The notes below the pieces were generated by a model. The model ran no database searches. It was given only the letters and a program-made list of their open reading frames with translations, and was not told the DNA's origin. Shown in pieces: positions 52,668 to 61,483 of a DNA stretch of 64,000 nt; the first letter of the stretch is position 1, and every line of letters starts with the position of its first letter. Made by a program: the position numbers and the translations under genes. Source of the stretch: Candidatus Symbiothrix dinenymphae (GTDB lineage Bacteria; Bacteroidota; Bacteroidia; Bacteroidales; Azobacteroidaceae); contig BBRT01000327.1 of assembly GCA_001417715.1 (NCBI GenBank), positions 1-64,000 of the forward strand. The letters are read 5' to 3'.

Positions 52668-54086
52668 TTAACGGAATAAGTCTTTGAGTTTCAGCTCTTT
52701 TTGCACCATTTCGGAATATTTGTTTTGTTTTACTCCAAAAGTAGTAAGCATCAATAAATGAACGGCTTTTCGCGTGCGGGTTTCATCTTTGAACGCAAAA
52801 ATCTTGTTACGCAGGTTTGCGTCGTAGTCTTTGGTGATGGCAAATTCTTTTCCCGCAAATTTTATCTCTACGAGGTTGATGATTCCGTCTTTTCGGTTGA
52901 TTACCAAATCGATTTGAGCGGCGGGGCTTGACGTTTCGCTACGCCACGTAGAAACAGACGCCTGAATGCCCGCAATGCCCAGTGCTTGCTTGATTTCTGC
53001 CGTGTGCAACAAAGCCAGCAGTTCAAAGGCTAAGCCCACCCAAGTGTTGTGCAGCGGCGTGTCTAACGAATTTGCCCAAAAATGCTCATCGTTATACTCG
53101 TTTTTAGCGATAAATTTGAAATAAAACAGCGTGAAAGGGTCGATAAGTTGATAAAGCATATCGCGTTTTTTTCGATTGAAAGTGCCGTATTTTCTGATAA
53201 AACCGCAATATTCAAGATTTTGCAGAATTTTTGTCAGTGTGCCGCCGGCCTTGATTTTTGCTGTTTCCTCTATTTCGCTGCGAGTCAATCCCTTACCTTT
53301 TTTGCCCAATGCTTCCACTAATTTAATATATTCTTCCGATTTGTTAAACAGTGCCGCGTAAAGGTTGTTAAATTCGTTTCGGAGTTCCCCTTTGGGCATA
53401 AAAAACAGATTATCAATATTTTGTGCCAAGCTCAACCCTTTTTTTATTTTACTTAAATAGAATGGAATACCTCCCATAATCATGTAGTATTCAGCAATTT
53501 GCGTACGGCTCAATTCAATTTTTTTTGCCTTGAAATACATTTCACATTCCAATAAAGTAAACGGTTTGAGAAAAATGCTTGCCGTAAGACGATTATGCAG
53601 TCCGCCGTGGTTGTTGAGTAAGTTGTTGATAATCCAGGAAGTAGCAGAGCCACAAGCAATCAGCACAATATCTTTGCGCGCCGAAGCCCAAGCGTTCCAA
53701 AAATGTTCCAAAGCCGGAAGAAAATCGGAGCGTGGCGTATCCATCCAAGGCATTTCATCGAAAAACAAAATTTTCCGTTTTTGCGGACTGCGTTCCACAA
53801 AATCAATAAGTTGCGCAAACGCCTCCAGCCAATTCCCGGCGGGTTTCAAGCTTTCGCCGCTTGCTTTGTTCAAAGTCAGCGTAAAATTCAGCAACTGACT
53901 TTTGGTTTTGGATTTTGCCAATCCTGAAATTTCAAACACAAATTGGTCGGTAACCGTTTCGCGAACGAGAAATGTTTTTCCCACACGCCTCCTGCCGTAA
54001 ACTGCCACAAATTCCGATATCTCGGATTGTAAAATATCTTGCAGTGCTTGCTGTTCCGTATCCCTGCCAATGATATTACTTTTCAT
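52668..54086 (-). CDS. AAA ATPase with C-terminal nuclease-like domain (paralogue 2)
   Basis: A 472-residue paralogue of the 45331 protein with the same plan. Walker A is FVAVYGRRRVGKTFLVRETV and Walker B KILFFDEMPWMD. VLIACGSATSWIINNLLNNH follows, then a winged-helix-like LTRSEIEETAKIKAGGTLTKI and the C-terminal AQIDLVINRKDGIINLVEIKF with D...ExK. It is flanked on both sides by arrays of the same palindrome (B downstream, C upstream), and its promoter is embedded in a degenerate unit of array C. The gene and arrays look like one cassette. The biochemical role is unknown. Confidence 0.85.
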   Translation of the reverse strand: MKSNIIGRDTEQQALQDILQSEISEFVAVYGRRRVGKTFLVRETVTDQFVFEISGLAKSKTKSQLLNFTLTLNKASGESLKPAGNWLEAFAQLIDFVERSPQKRKILFFDEMPWMDTPRSDFLPALEHFWNAWASARKDIVLIACGSATSWIINNLLNNHGGLHNRLTASIFLKPFTLLECEMYFKAKKIELSRTQIAEYYMIMGGIPFYLSKIKKGLSLAQNIDNLFFMPKGELRNEFNNLYAALFNKSEEYIKLVEALGKKGKGLTRSEIEETAKIKAGGTLTKILQNLEYCGFIRKYGTFNRKKRDMLYQLIDPFTLFYFKFIAKNEYNDEHFWANSLDTPLHNTWVGLAFELLALLHTAEIKQALGIAGIQASVSTWRSETSSPAAQIDLVINRKDGIINLVEIKFAGKEFAITKDYDANLRNKIFAFKDETRTRKAVHLLMLTTFGVKQNKYSEMVQKELKLKDLFR

Positions 54087-54109
54087 ATTTCAACCATTTA
54101 TCGAATCAT

Positions 54110-54359
54110 AATCAGCCGCAAAGGTATAAAAAAGTTACGATATTTCAAAATATAAATCTATAATCAGCCGTAAGTGGGTAAAAATAGTGAGTTATGGCTG
54201 ATTATAAATCTATAATCAGCCGTAAGTGGGTAAAAATAGTGAGTTACGGCTGATTATAAATCTATAATCAGCCGTAAGTGGGTAAAAATAGTGAGTTACG
54301 GCTGATTATAAATCTATAATCAGCCGTAAGTGGGTAAAAATAGTAAGTTATGGCTGATT
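54110..54359. repeat. Array C: four full and one degenerate 42-bp palindromic units upstream of AAA ATPase 2
   Basis: Full units start at 54162, 54214, 54266 and 54318, and a degenerate unit at 54110 keeps the 52-bp period. The unit and 10-bp spacer are identical to array B. The degenerate unit keeps AATCAGCCG and TTACGA at its ends but has an altered interior that carries the ATPase promoter. Confidence 0.93.
54119..54149 (-). promoter_or_regulatory. Promoter of AAA ATPase 2 inside a repeat unit
   Basis: On the minus strand, TTTG (54149-54146), a 19-bp spacer and TACCTTTG (54126-54119). This is a full match to the Bacteroidota promoter pattern, and it lies wholly within the array unit at 54110-54151. 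Confidence 0.7.
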
Positions 54360-54466
54360 TCAAGATAAAAAGTGCTATGTTGCCTGAGCCTGCGTAATCA
54401 AACAACATAGAATCACAAATAAGATTAATTTTTGTATATAACGGTATTCATTTCAAAAAAAATATG

Positions 54467-54474
54467 TAACTTTG
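54467..54474 (+). promoter_or_regulatory. Promoter box of the AsmA-like gene
   Basis: TAACTTTG, 22 bp before ATG 54497. Between 54360 and 54466 nothing else is seen. Confidence 0.6.
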
Positions 54475-54496
54475 CAGCGAAAAAAAAAATACAAAT

Positions 54497-57274
54497 ATGA
54501 AAGAGATTAAAGTGTTGAATCCTCGTGCTAAAAAGCCACTGCTGTGGTGCTTGGGGGGTGTTGTGCTGCTTTTTGCGGTGCTGTTGGTTTTGCCGTTTGC
54601 TTTTAGTGGCAAAATAGTTGAGGTGGCGAAGAAACAAATCAATGAAATGCTGAATGCACAGGTTGATTTTGAGAAAATTTCGCTCAGTTTTATCCGCGAT
54701 TTTCCGAATGCGTCGGTTGGCATTAAGAACATTCGTGTGATTGGAGTGGATGAGTTTCAGCAGGATACGCTGTTTTCCGGCAAGGAAATCCGCGTGGTAG
54801 TCAATTTGATGAGCCTGTTTTCGGACAGCGGCTACGAAGTGCGCGAAATTCGCCTCGACCGACCATATATATATGCCCACATTTTGCCCGATGGCAAAGT
54901 CAATTGGGACATTATGAAGTCCGATTCCACCAAAGTGAAAGAAGAGGAGCCGGAAGGCACCACTACGATGAGTTTTCGCCTGCAACTGCGCGACTTTACT
55001 ATTAAAGATGCCAACATTGTGTATTGGGACGAAAAAGGCAAGACGAAAGCCGAAATTCTCGGTTTGAATCACCACACGGAAGGCGATTTTTCTGCCTCCA
55101 CATCGCTTATCGAAACCGCAACGTCCATTCAATCCATCACTGTTGGCTTGGGCGGTGTCAATTACCTGTCGAAAGCCAGTTTTGAGTTCAATGTGGATGT
55201 GGAAGCCGATTTGGACAGTATGCGGTTTGTGGTCAGCAAAAATTATATTCGCCTCAATGATATGGCTTTAGCACTCGATGGTTGGGTGGATTTGCTGGAA
55301 CCCGAAGGAATGGATATGGATTTGACGTTGAACACCGAAAAAATACAGTTCAAATCTATCCTCTCAATGGTTCCTGCCCTCTATGCGAAAGATTTTGACG
55401 GGTTGAAAGCCAAGGGGAGTGTCACGCTCAACGCTGCCGTCAAAGGGCGAATGGTGGGCGAAACGTACCCGGCTTTTAACGTGAAATTGGCGGTGGCTGA
55501 CGGTCAGTTCCAATATCCGGCATTGCCCAAAAGCGTGGATGCCATCAATATTGACATTAAGGCGAGCAGTCCTGGAGGCAGTTTAGACCGCACGGTGGTG
55601 GATGTTTCGCGTTTTTCGCTCAGTCTGGGCAAAAATCCGTTTGCTATTCAGGCACGTTTGGCAACGCCGATTTCTGACCCTGATTTTTCGGTGAAAGCCA
55701 ACGGCAAATTGGACCTGGGCATGGTGAAAGATTTTTATCCGCTTGGCGACGACCTCAAATTGAACGGTGTGTTCACGGCAGACCTCTCTGCAAGCGGTCG
55801 GATGTCGTACGTCAAGAACAATCAGTATCAGAAATTCAACTTTGCCGGTAATCTCGGTTTGAGCAATTTGTTGTTGAAACTTGCCGGATTTAAAGATGAT
55901 ATAGCTATTTCACAGGCCGGTTTTGTGTTCAACAATCGCTACGCCGATTTGTCAACGGGACAAATAAAAATCGGGCGCAACGATGTGGCTTTGCGCGGCA
56001 AATTGGAAAATTATGTTGCCTACGCGCTACTCGAAAACGAATCGCTGAAAGGACAGTTGGATGTTTCTTCTAACTATCTGAATTTGAACGACTTCATGTC
56101 CGATACGCCTGAAGAAAAGAAGCCCGAAGAAGCATCTACAGAGCCGATGACGGTCATTGAAATTCCGAAAAATATTGATGCGGCGTTGAATGCCAATTTC
56201 AAAGAATTGATATTCGGTCAAATGCAATTCAAGGATGCCAGGGGGGCGTTGCGCGCAGCCAATGGTGAGTTGAAAATCAACAACTTGAGCCTGCTGGCAT
56301 TTGGCGGCAGTATGAAAGTGAGCGGAGTGTATAGCACGGTTGACCCCAAAGTGCCGAAAGCCAATTTGAACCTCAATATCAACGAGATAGAGTTCACGCA
56401 GATATTCAAGCAGGTGGAAACATTGCAAAAAGTTGCACCGATTTTTGAAAGCGCAACAGGCAGAGGCTCAATAGATTTTGCACTCAGAACAACCTTGCTG
56501 GGCGATATGTCGCCGGATTTGAAAACTTTGTATGCCAAAGGAAAACTCACCAGCAAATCGGTGGGGTTGCACGATGTGTCCGCCCTCAACTCGTTGGCAG
56601 ATGCGCTGAAACGCCCCGACTTGAAGTCGCTGTCGCTGAAAAACGTGTCAATCGCCTTTGAACTCATCGACGGTCGGTTGCACACCGAGCCGTTCGACAT
56701 CAATGTAGCCGACACAAAACTGACGCTCGGCGGCTCTTCGGGCTTAGACCAAACGCTTGATTACAAGGGAAATGTGCAACTGCCGGACAACCTTGGTCTG
56801 GGCAAACTGTCGAAAGTGGGTGTAAGCATCGGCGGCACATTCTCCAGCCCAAAAGTGAAAGTGGATGTGTTGAACACACTGAAAGACATAGTGGACGATG
56901 CAAAAGCCAAAGTAACGGAAGAGGTGAACAAGCAGGTTGACAAAGCAAAGGCAGAAGTAACACAAAAGGTTGACGAAGCCAAGGCAAAAGCGGATGCCGA
57001 ACTGCAAAAAAAGCGTGGAGAAGCCGTAGCAGCCGCCCGCGCCCAAGGCGACAAATTACAAGCAGAAGCCCAAAAAGCCGGCGACAAATTAGTGGAAGAA
57101 GCCCGCAAGCAAAGCGAATCCATGGTCAGCAAAGCAAGCAACCCCATAGCCAAAAAAGCAGCACAAGTGGCAGGCGACAAATTGGTGAAGGAAGCCCAGA
57201 GCAAGTCAGACGGCTTAAAAAAGAATGCACAGCAAGAATCGGAAAAGTTGGTGAAACAGGCTGAGCAGTTGTAA
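54497..57274 (+). CDS. AsmA family protein with C-terminal coiled coil
   Basis: A 925-residue protein. An N-terminal membrane helix (LWCLGGVVLLFAVLLVLPFAF, residues about 15-36) anchors a long periplasmic AsmA/DUF748-like region (EVAKKQINEMLNAQVDFEKI, FPNASVGIKNIRVIG, LNLNINEIEFTQIFKQV) of the bridge-like lipid-transport type. The last 130 residues are an Ala/Lys/Glu-rich coiled coil (VTEEVNKQVDKAKAEVTQKV). AsmA-like proteins are thought to move phospholipids between the membranes. This one is too short for TamB and lacks the DUF490 end. The gene is monocistronic or leads into korA after 71 bp. Confidence 0.85.
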   Translation: MKEIKVLNPRAKKPLLWCLGGVVLLFAVLLVLPFAFSGKIVEVAKKQINEMLNAQVDFEKISLSFIRDFPNASVGIKNIRVIGVDEFQQDTLFSGKEIRVVVNLMSLFSDSGYEVREIRLDRPYIYAHILPDGKVNWDIMKSDSTKVKEEEPEGTTTMSFRLQLRDFTIKDANIVYWDEKGKTKAEILGLNHHTEGDFSASTSLIETATSIQSITVGLGGVNYLSKASFEFNVDVEADLDSMRFVVSKNYIRLNDMALALDGWVDLLEPEGMDMDLTLNTEKIQFKSILSMVPALYAKDFDGLKAKGSVTLNAAVKGRMVGETYPAFNVKLAVADGQFQYPALPKSVDAINIDIKASSPGGSLDRTVVDVSRFSLSLGKNPFAIQARLATPISDPDFSVKANGKLDLGMVKDFYPLGDDLKLNGVFTADLSASGRMSYVKNNQYQKFNFAGNLGLSNLLLKLAGFKDDIAISQAGFVFNNRYADLSTGQIKIGRNDVALRGKLENYVAYALLENESLKGQLDVSSNYLNLNDFMSDTPEEKKPEEASTEPMTVIEIPKNIDAALNANFKELIFGQMQFKDARGALRAANGELKINNLSLLAFGGSMKVSGVYSTVDPKVPKANLNLNINEIEFTQIFKQVETLQKVAPIFESATGRGSIDFALRTTLLGDMSPDLKTLYAKGKLTSKSVGLHDVSALNSLADALKRPDLKSLSLKNVSIAFELIDGRLHTEPFDINVADTKLTLGGSSGLDQTLDYKGNVQLPDNLGLGKLSKVGVSIGGTFSSPKVKVDVLNTLKDIVDDAKAKVTEEVNKQVDKAKAEVTQKVDEAKAKADAELQKKRGEAVAAARAQGDKLQAEAQKAGDKLVEEARKQSESMVSKASNPIAKKAAQVAGDKLVKEAQSKSDGLKKNAQQESEKLVKQAEQL

Positions 57275-57345
57275 AAAACATAATTGTATTTCAAATTTAC
57301 TTTGTTCTTTTGCGGCGAGTTTTTGAAATAGAAAATGAGTACTAA

Positions 57346-59196
57346 ATGGCACAGGAAACTAAAATTAAAGAATTAGACCGCGTGGTGGTGCGCTTCTCGG
57401 GCGACTCCGGCGATGGGATGCAGTTGGTGGGGACGATGTTTTCCAACCTTTCTGCGGAGTTGGGCAACGAAATCATCACTTTTCCCGACTATCCGGCTGA
57501 AATTCGAGCCCCTCACGGCACGCTGAGCGGGGTTTCGGGGTTTCAGATGCAGTTGGGCGCAAAGGAGGTGTTCACCCCCGGCGACAAGGCGGACGTGCTC
57601 ATCGCGATGAACCCCGCCGCGCTGAAAGTGAATGCACAGTTCCTCAAAAGGGATTCGGTGGTCATCATCGACACCGATTCGTTCGCAAAAGTGGACTTGG
57701 AAAAAGCCCTTTTCACGACCGACGACCCGTTCAAGGAATTGGGTCTCCACTCGGTGCAAGTGGTGGCGGCAAGCATCACGCAGATGTGTAAAGACTGCTT
57801 GGAAGACATTGTCGGCAACAAACAAGCCCTCAAAAACCGCAACATCTTTGCGCTGGGGCTGGTCTGCTGGCTGTTTAATCGCCCCATCGAGATTGTGGAA
57901 AAACTGCTGTCCGAAAAGTTCAAGAAGAAACCGGATGCCTTGAAAGCAAGTTTGGCAGTGTTGCAGGCGGGTTTCAACTACGGGCATAACATCCACGCAA
58001 GCGTTTCGACCTATCGCATCGAAACGAAACCTCAAAAGAAAGGTTTTTATATCGACGTAAACGGCAACAAGGCAACGGCTTACGGCTTGATTGCCGCCGC
58101 CGAAAAAGCAGGGTTGCAACTATTTTTAGGCTCGTATCCCATCACGCCGGCAACAGATGTGATGCAAGAACTCACCGCGCGTAAAGAGTTGGGAGTCAAG
58201 GTGATGCAGACCGAAGACGAAATTGCCGGTATCTGCACCGCCATCGGAGCCGCGTTTGCAGGCAGCCTCGCCGCCACGAACACCTCCGGACCGGGTTTGG
58301 CTCTCAAAAGCGAAGCCATCGGCTTGGCGGTGATTGCCGAAATTCCCTTGGTGATTGTGGATGTGCAACGCGCCGGTCCTTCCACCGGTATGCCCACCAA
58401 AAGCGAGCAAACCGACCTGCTGCAAGCCCTCTACGGACGCAACGGCGAAAGCCCCGCCGTGGTGATGGCTGCCCTCTCGCCGACCGACTGTTTCGACTCG
58501 GCTTATTGGGCAGCAAAAATCGCGCTGGAGCATCTCACCCCCGTTATCTTGCTCACTGATGGCTACATAGCCAACGGCTCGTCCGCCTGGCACATCCCTG
58601 ATTTGGCAGAATATCCCGACATAAAACCGCCCTACGTGAAGCCCGAACAGCTCGCCCAAAATTGGCAAGCCTACACGCGCGACGCGAAAACGGACGTGCG
58701 CTATTGGGCAATTCCGGGCACAGAAGGCTTTATGCACCGCATCGGAGGCTTGGAAAAGGACTACGACAAAGGCTCCATTGCGACCGACCCCGACAACCAC
58801 CAAAAAATGGTGCAGGTGCGTCAGGCAAAAGTCGATAAAATCGCCGACGTGCTACCACCTCAGGAAGTACTGGGCGACAAGGATGCCGACACGCTGGTTG
58901 TGGGTTGGGGTGGCACCTGCGGACACCTCTCCGAAGCCGTTGCCGACGTGCGCAAAACCGGCAAAAAAGTGGCATTCACGCACTTCCGCTACATCAACCC
59001 GCTACCGAAAAACACGGAGGAAATTCTCAGGAAGTACAAAAAGGTGCTGGTCATAGAACAGAATTTGGGACAATTCGCAGGCTACCTGCGCTCCAAAATC
59101 GGCGGCTTCAACCCTTACCAGTTCAATCGCGTGAAGGGGCAGCCGTTCATCGTAACCCGCCTTGTAGAGGAGATTATTAAAATAATTGAAAAATAA
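57346..59196 (+). CDS. korA: 2-oxoacid:ferredoxin oxidoreductase alpha subunit (KorA type)
   Basis: A 616-residue protein fusing the gamma domain (VVVRFSGDSGDGMQLVGTMF to about residue 190) to the alpha/pyrimidine domain (ITPATDVMQELTARKELG, GICTAIGAAFAGSLAATNTSGPG, PLVIVDVQRAGPSTGMPTKSEQ). This two-subunit KorAB layout usually oxidises 2-oxoglutarate to succinyl-CoA and reduces ferredoxin. Other 2-oxoacids are possible. korB follows after 104 bp that hold an 80-bp palindromic element. Confidence 0.93.
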   Translation: MAQETKIKELDRVVVRFSGDSGDGMQLVGTMFSNLSAELGNEIITFPDYPAEIRAPHGTLSGVSGFQMQLGAKEVFTPGDKADVLIAMNPAALKVNAQFLKRDSVVIIDTDSFAKVDLEKALFTTDDPFKELGLHSVQVVAASITQMCKDCLEDIVGNKQALKNRNIFALGLVCWLFNRPIEIVEKLLSEKFKKKPDALKASLAVLQAGFNYGHNIHASVSTYRIETKPQKKGFYIDVNGNKATAYGLIAAAEKAGLQLFLGSYPITPATDVMQELTARKELGVKVMQTEDEIAGICTAIGAAFAGSLAATNTSGPGLALKSEAIGLAVIAEIPLVIVDVQRAGPSTGMPTKSEQTDLLQALYGRNGESPAVVMAALSPTDCFDSAYWAAKIALEHLTPVILLTDGYIANGSSAWHIPDLAEYPDIKPPYVKPEQLAQNWQAYTRDAKTDVRYWAIPGTEGFMHRIGGLEKDYDKGSIATDPDNHQKMVQVRQAKVDKIADVLPPQEVLGDKDADTLVVGWGGTCGHLSEAVADVRKTGKKVAFTHFRYINPLPKNTEEILRKYKKVLVIEQNLGQFAGYLRSKIGGFNPYQFNRVKGQPFIVTRLVEEIIKIIEK

Positions 59197-59204
59197 TACA
59201 TATC

Positions 59205-59284
59205 TGTCATTGCGGGCTTGACCCGCAATCCCCTCCAAAGGGGTGCTCTCTTTCAGGGGATTGCGGGTCAAGCCCGCAATGACA
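59205..59284. repeat. 80-bp composite palindromic element between korA and korB
   Basis: Perfect 30-bp inverted arms (59205-59234 and 59255-59284), each containing ATTGCGGGCTTGACCCGCAA, around a 20-bp loop. As RNA it would form a very stable hairpin within the korAB transcript. It has the same design as the element inside the ABC-F gene at 25039-25138. Confidence 0.92.
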
Positions 59285-59300
59285 AAAAAAAATATATAGT

Positions 59301-60308
59301 ATGAATAGTTACGAAGCAAAAGATTTCAAAAGCACTCAATTAGTGCGCTGGTGCCCCGGATGCGGCGATTTTGGCGTGTTGAGCAGCCTGCATAAGGCGA
59401 TGGCAACCTTGGGCGTGGCACCTCACAATACCGCCGTGATTTCCGGTATCGGCTGTTCGTCGCGCTTGCCCTATTATATGAACACCTACGGGTTTCACAC
59501 CATCCACGGGCGCGGTGCAGCCATTGCGACCGGCACGAAAGTGGCTAATCCGAAGTTGTCCGTTTGGCTCGCAACGGGCGATGGCGACTGTCTGGCAATC
59601 GGCGGCAACCATTTTATTCACGCGGTGCGGCGCAATGTGGACATCAATATCTTGTTGATGAACAATAAGATATATGGTTTAACAAAAGGGCAATATTCCC
59701 CCACCTCGGCACGCGGATTTGTATCCAAATCATCGCCCTACGGCACGGTGGAAGACCCTTTTCGTCCGGCAGAGTTGGCAATCGGGGCGCGCGGCAAATT
59801 TTTCGCCCGCATCATCGACACCGATGTGAAAAACGCTCCTGACATCCTTGTGGCGGCTGCCAAACACAAAGGCACATCTGTAATAGAGGTCATCCTCAAC
59901 TGTGTGATTTACAACGACGGCATCAACGAATCCATCGTCAACAGGGACGTGCGTGCCGACAAGACCATCACGCTCAAGCACGGCGAAAAAATGCGCTTCG
60001 GCAAAGACAACAACCGCGGCATCGTGCAAGACGGCTTCAACCTGAAAGCCGTAACCATCGGCGAAGGTGGACACACGCTCGACAAGGTGCTGGTGCACGA
60101 TGCAAAGACCGTTGACCCCACCCTGCACCTGAAATTGGCACTGATGGACGGCGGCGAACTCCCTGTCGCATTGGGAATTATCCGCGACGTGGAAGCCCCC
60201 ACCTACGATGCCGAAATGGAAAAGCAAATCGCCGATGTGCAAGCTAAAAAGCCGTCACGCAAGTTGCGCGACTACCTTTTGACGCTGGATACTTGGGAGG
60301 TGAAATAA
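59301..60308 (+). CDS. korB: 2-oxoacid:ferredoxin oxidoreductase beta subunit (KorB type)
   Basis: A 335-residue TPP-binding subunit that pairs with KorA. LVRWCPGCGDFGVLSSLHKA, GIGCSSRLPYYMNTYGFHTIHGRG and the TPP/Mg motif ATGDGDCLAIGGNH (GDG...N) are intact. MNNKIYGLTKGQYSPTS follows as in KorB/PorB. The C-terminus matches the family length. It is transcribed with korA unless the hairpin in the gap ends transcription. Confidence 0.95.
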   Translation: MNSYEAKDFKSTQLVRWCPGCGDFGVLSSLHKAMATLGVAPHNTAVISGIGCSSRLPYYMNTYGFHTIHGRGAAIATGTKVANPKLSVWLATGDGDCLAIGGNHFIHAVRRNVDINILLMNNKIYGLTKGQYSPTSARGFVSKSSPYGTVEDPFRPAELAIGARGKFFARIIDTDVKNAPDILVAAAKHKGTSVIEVILNCVIYNDGINESIVNRDVRADKTITLKHGEKMRFGKDNNRGIVQDGFNLKAVTIGEGGHTLDKVLVHDAKTVDPTLHLKLALMDGGELPVALGIIRDVEAPTYDAEMEKQIADVQAKKPSRKLRDYLLTLDTWEVK

Positions 60309-60380
60309 TTTTGTGAAATGGGAAAAGTAATTTTTTGTGAAAAATTATCAAAAATTTTTGTGAAGTTCGAAAAAAATACC

Positions 60381-60388
60381 TACTTTTG
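60381..60388 (+). promoter_or_regulatory. Promoter box of lpxD
   Basis: TACTTTTG, 26 bp before ATG 60415. Confidence 0.6.
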
Positions 60389-60414
60389 CAGGAATTTTAT
60401 CTAAATGTACAACA

Positions 60415-61482
60415 ATGGAGTTTAGCGCACAACAAATAGCATGTATTCTTGATGGCAAAATTGAGGGAAATGCTACGGCAAAGGTCAGCAATTTTTCTAA
60501 AATTGATGAAGGAAAAACGGGGACAATCACATTCCTGTCTAATCCTAAGTATGCTCACCATCTGTATGATACTCAGGCGAGTATCGCTTTGATTAATGAT
60601 GATTTCGTGCTCGAACAGCCCGTGCCTCAAAGTCTGACACTCATCCGCGTGCCCGACGCCTATTCTGCATTGGCGCGACTGTTGGAAATGGCAAGTCAGG
60701 AAAAGCCGCGCAAGCAAGGTATTGAGCAGCCGTCTTTCATTCATCCATCGGTGAAAATTGGTGTTGAACAGGCAGTCCCCACCGCCACGAATGTCTATAT
60801 CGGCGCATTTGCCTACATTGGCGAAAACGTCACGTTGGGCGAAAATGTGTCCATTTATCCCCAATCATACATTGGCGATAATGTTACAATCGGCTCAAAC
60901 ACAATGATTTATGCGGGCGTAAAAATATACGACGGCTGCGTTATCGGCAACAATTGCATCATTCACGCGGGAGCCGTCATCGGTTCAGATGGATTTGGCT
61001 TCGCAAAAGAGGGCGATTCGTTCAGAAAAATCCCGCAATTAGGCAACGTGGTGGTTGAAGACGATGTAGAAATCGGCGCAAATAGCACCATCGACCGTGC
61101 TGTGATGGATGTTACCGCCATCCGTAAAGGTGCAAAATTGGACAATCTGATACATATAGCGCATAATGTGGAAATTGGCGAAAACACCGCTATTGCAGCG
61201 CAAACAGGTATTGCCGGTTCAAGTAAAATAGGTAAAAACTGCCAATTGGGCGGACAAGTGGGCCTCGTAGGTCACCTCAAAATAGGAGACAACGTGAGCA
61301 TAGGAGCCAAATCGGCAGTCCTCGGCAGCATCAAAAACGACAGAAAAGTGCTCGGAATACCGGCGTTCGACCACATGAAATTCCTCCGCTCAAGCGTAAT
61401 CTTCCCAAAACTGCCGGAAATGTACGCCCAACTCGGAAAATTAGAAAAAGAAATCGAACGGTTGAAAAAACAATCGAATTAG
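60415..61482 (+). CDS. lpxD: UDP-3-O-acylglucosamine N-acyltransferase
   Basis: A 355-residue lipid A biosynthesis enzyme adding the N-linked hydroxyacyl chain to UDP-3-O-acyl-glucosamine. The N-terminal uridine-binding domain ([36 protein letters not shown]) leads into hexapeptide repeats (left-handed beta helix) from about residue 110. The catalytic histidine is in [19 protein letters not shown]. The C-terminal helix ([11 protein letters not shown]) is normal. The porD gene begins 1 bp after the stop. Confidence 0.95.
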   Translation: MEFSAQQIACILDGKIEGNATAKVSNFSKIDEGKTGTITFLSNPKYAHHLYDTQASIALINDDFVLEQPVPQSLTLIRVPDAYSALARLLEMASQEKPRKQGIEQPSFIHPSVKIGVEQAVPTATNVYIGAFAYIGENVTLGENVSIYPQSYIGDNVTIGSNTMIYAGVKIYDGCVIGNNCIIHAGAVIGSDGFGFAKEGDSFRKIPQLGNVVVEDDVEIGANSTIDRAVMDVTAIRKGAKLDNLIHIAHNVEIGENTAIAAQTGIAGSSKIGKNCQLGGQVGLVGHLKIGDNVSIGAKSAVLGSIKNDRKVLGIPAFDHMKFLRSSVIFPKLPEMYAQLGKLEKEIERLKKQSN

Positions 61483-61483
61483 G

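Noticed and set aside
52511-54359. Arrays B and C as CRISPR arrays
   Set aside because: The 10-bp spacers are identical and the arrays flank one ATPase gene. There is no leader or cas gene.
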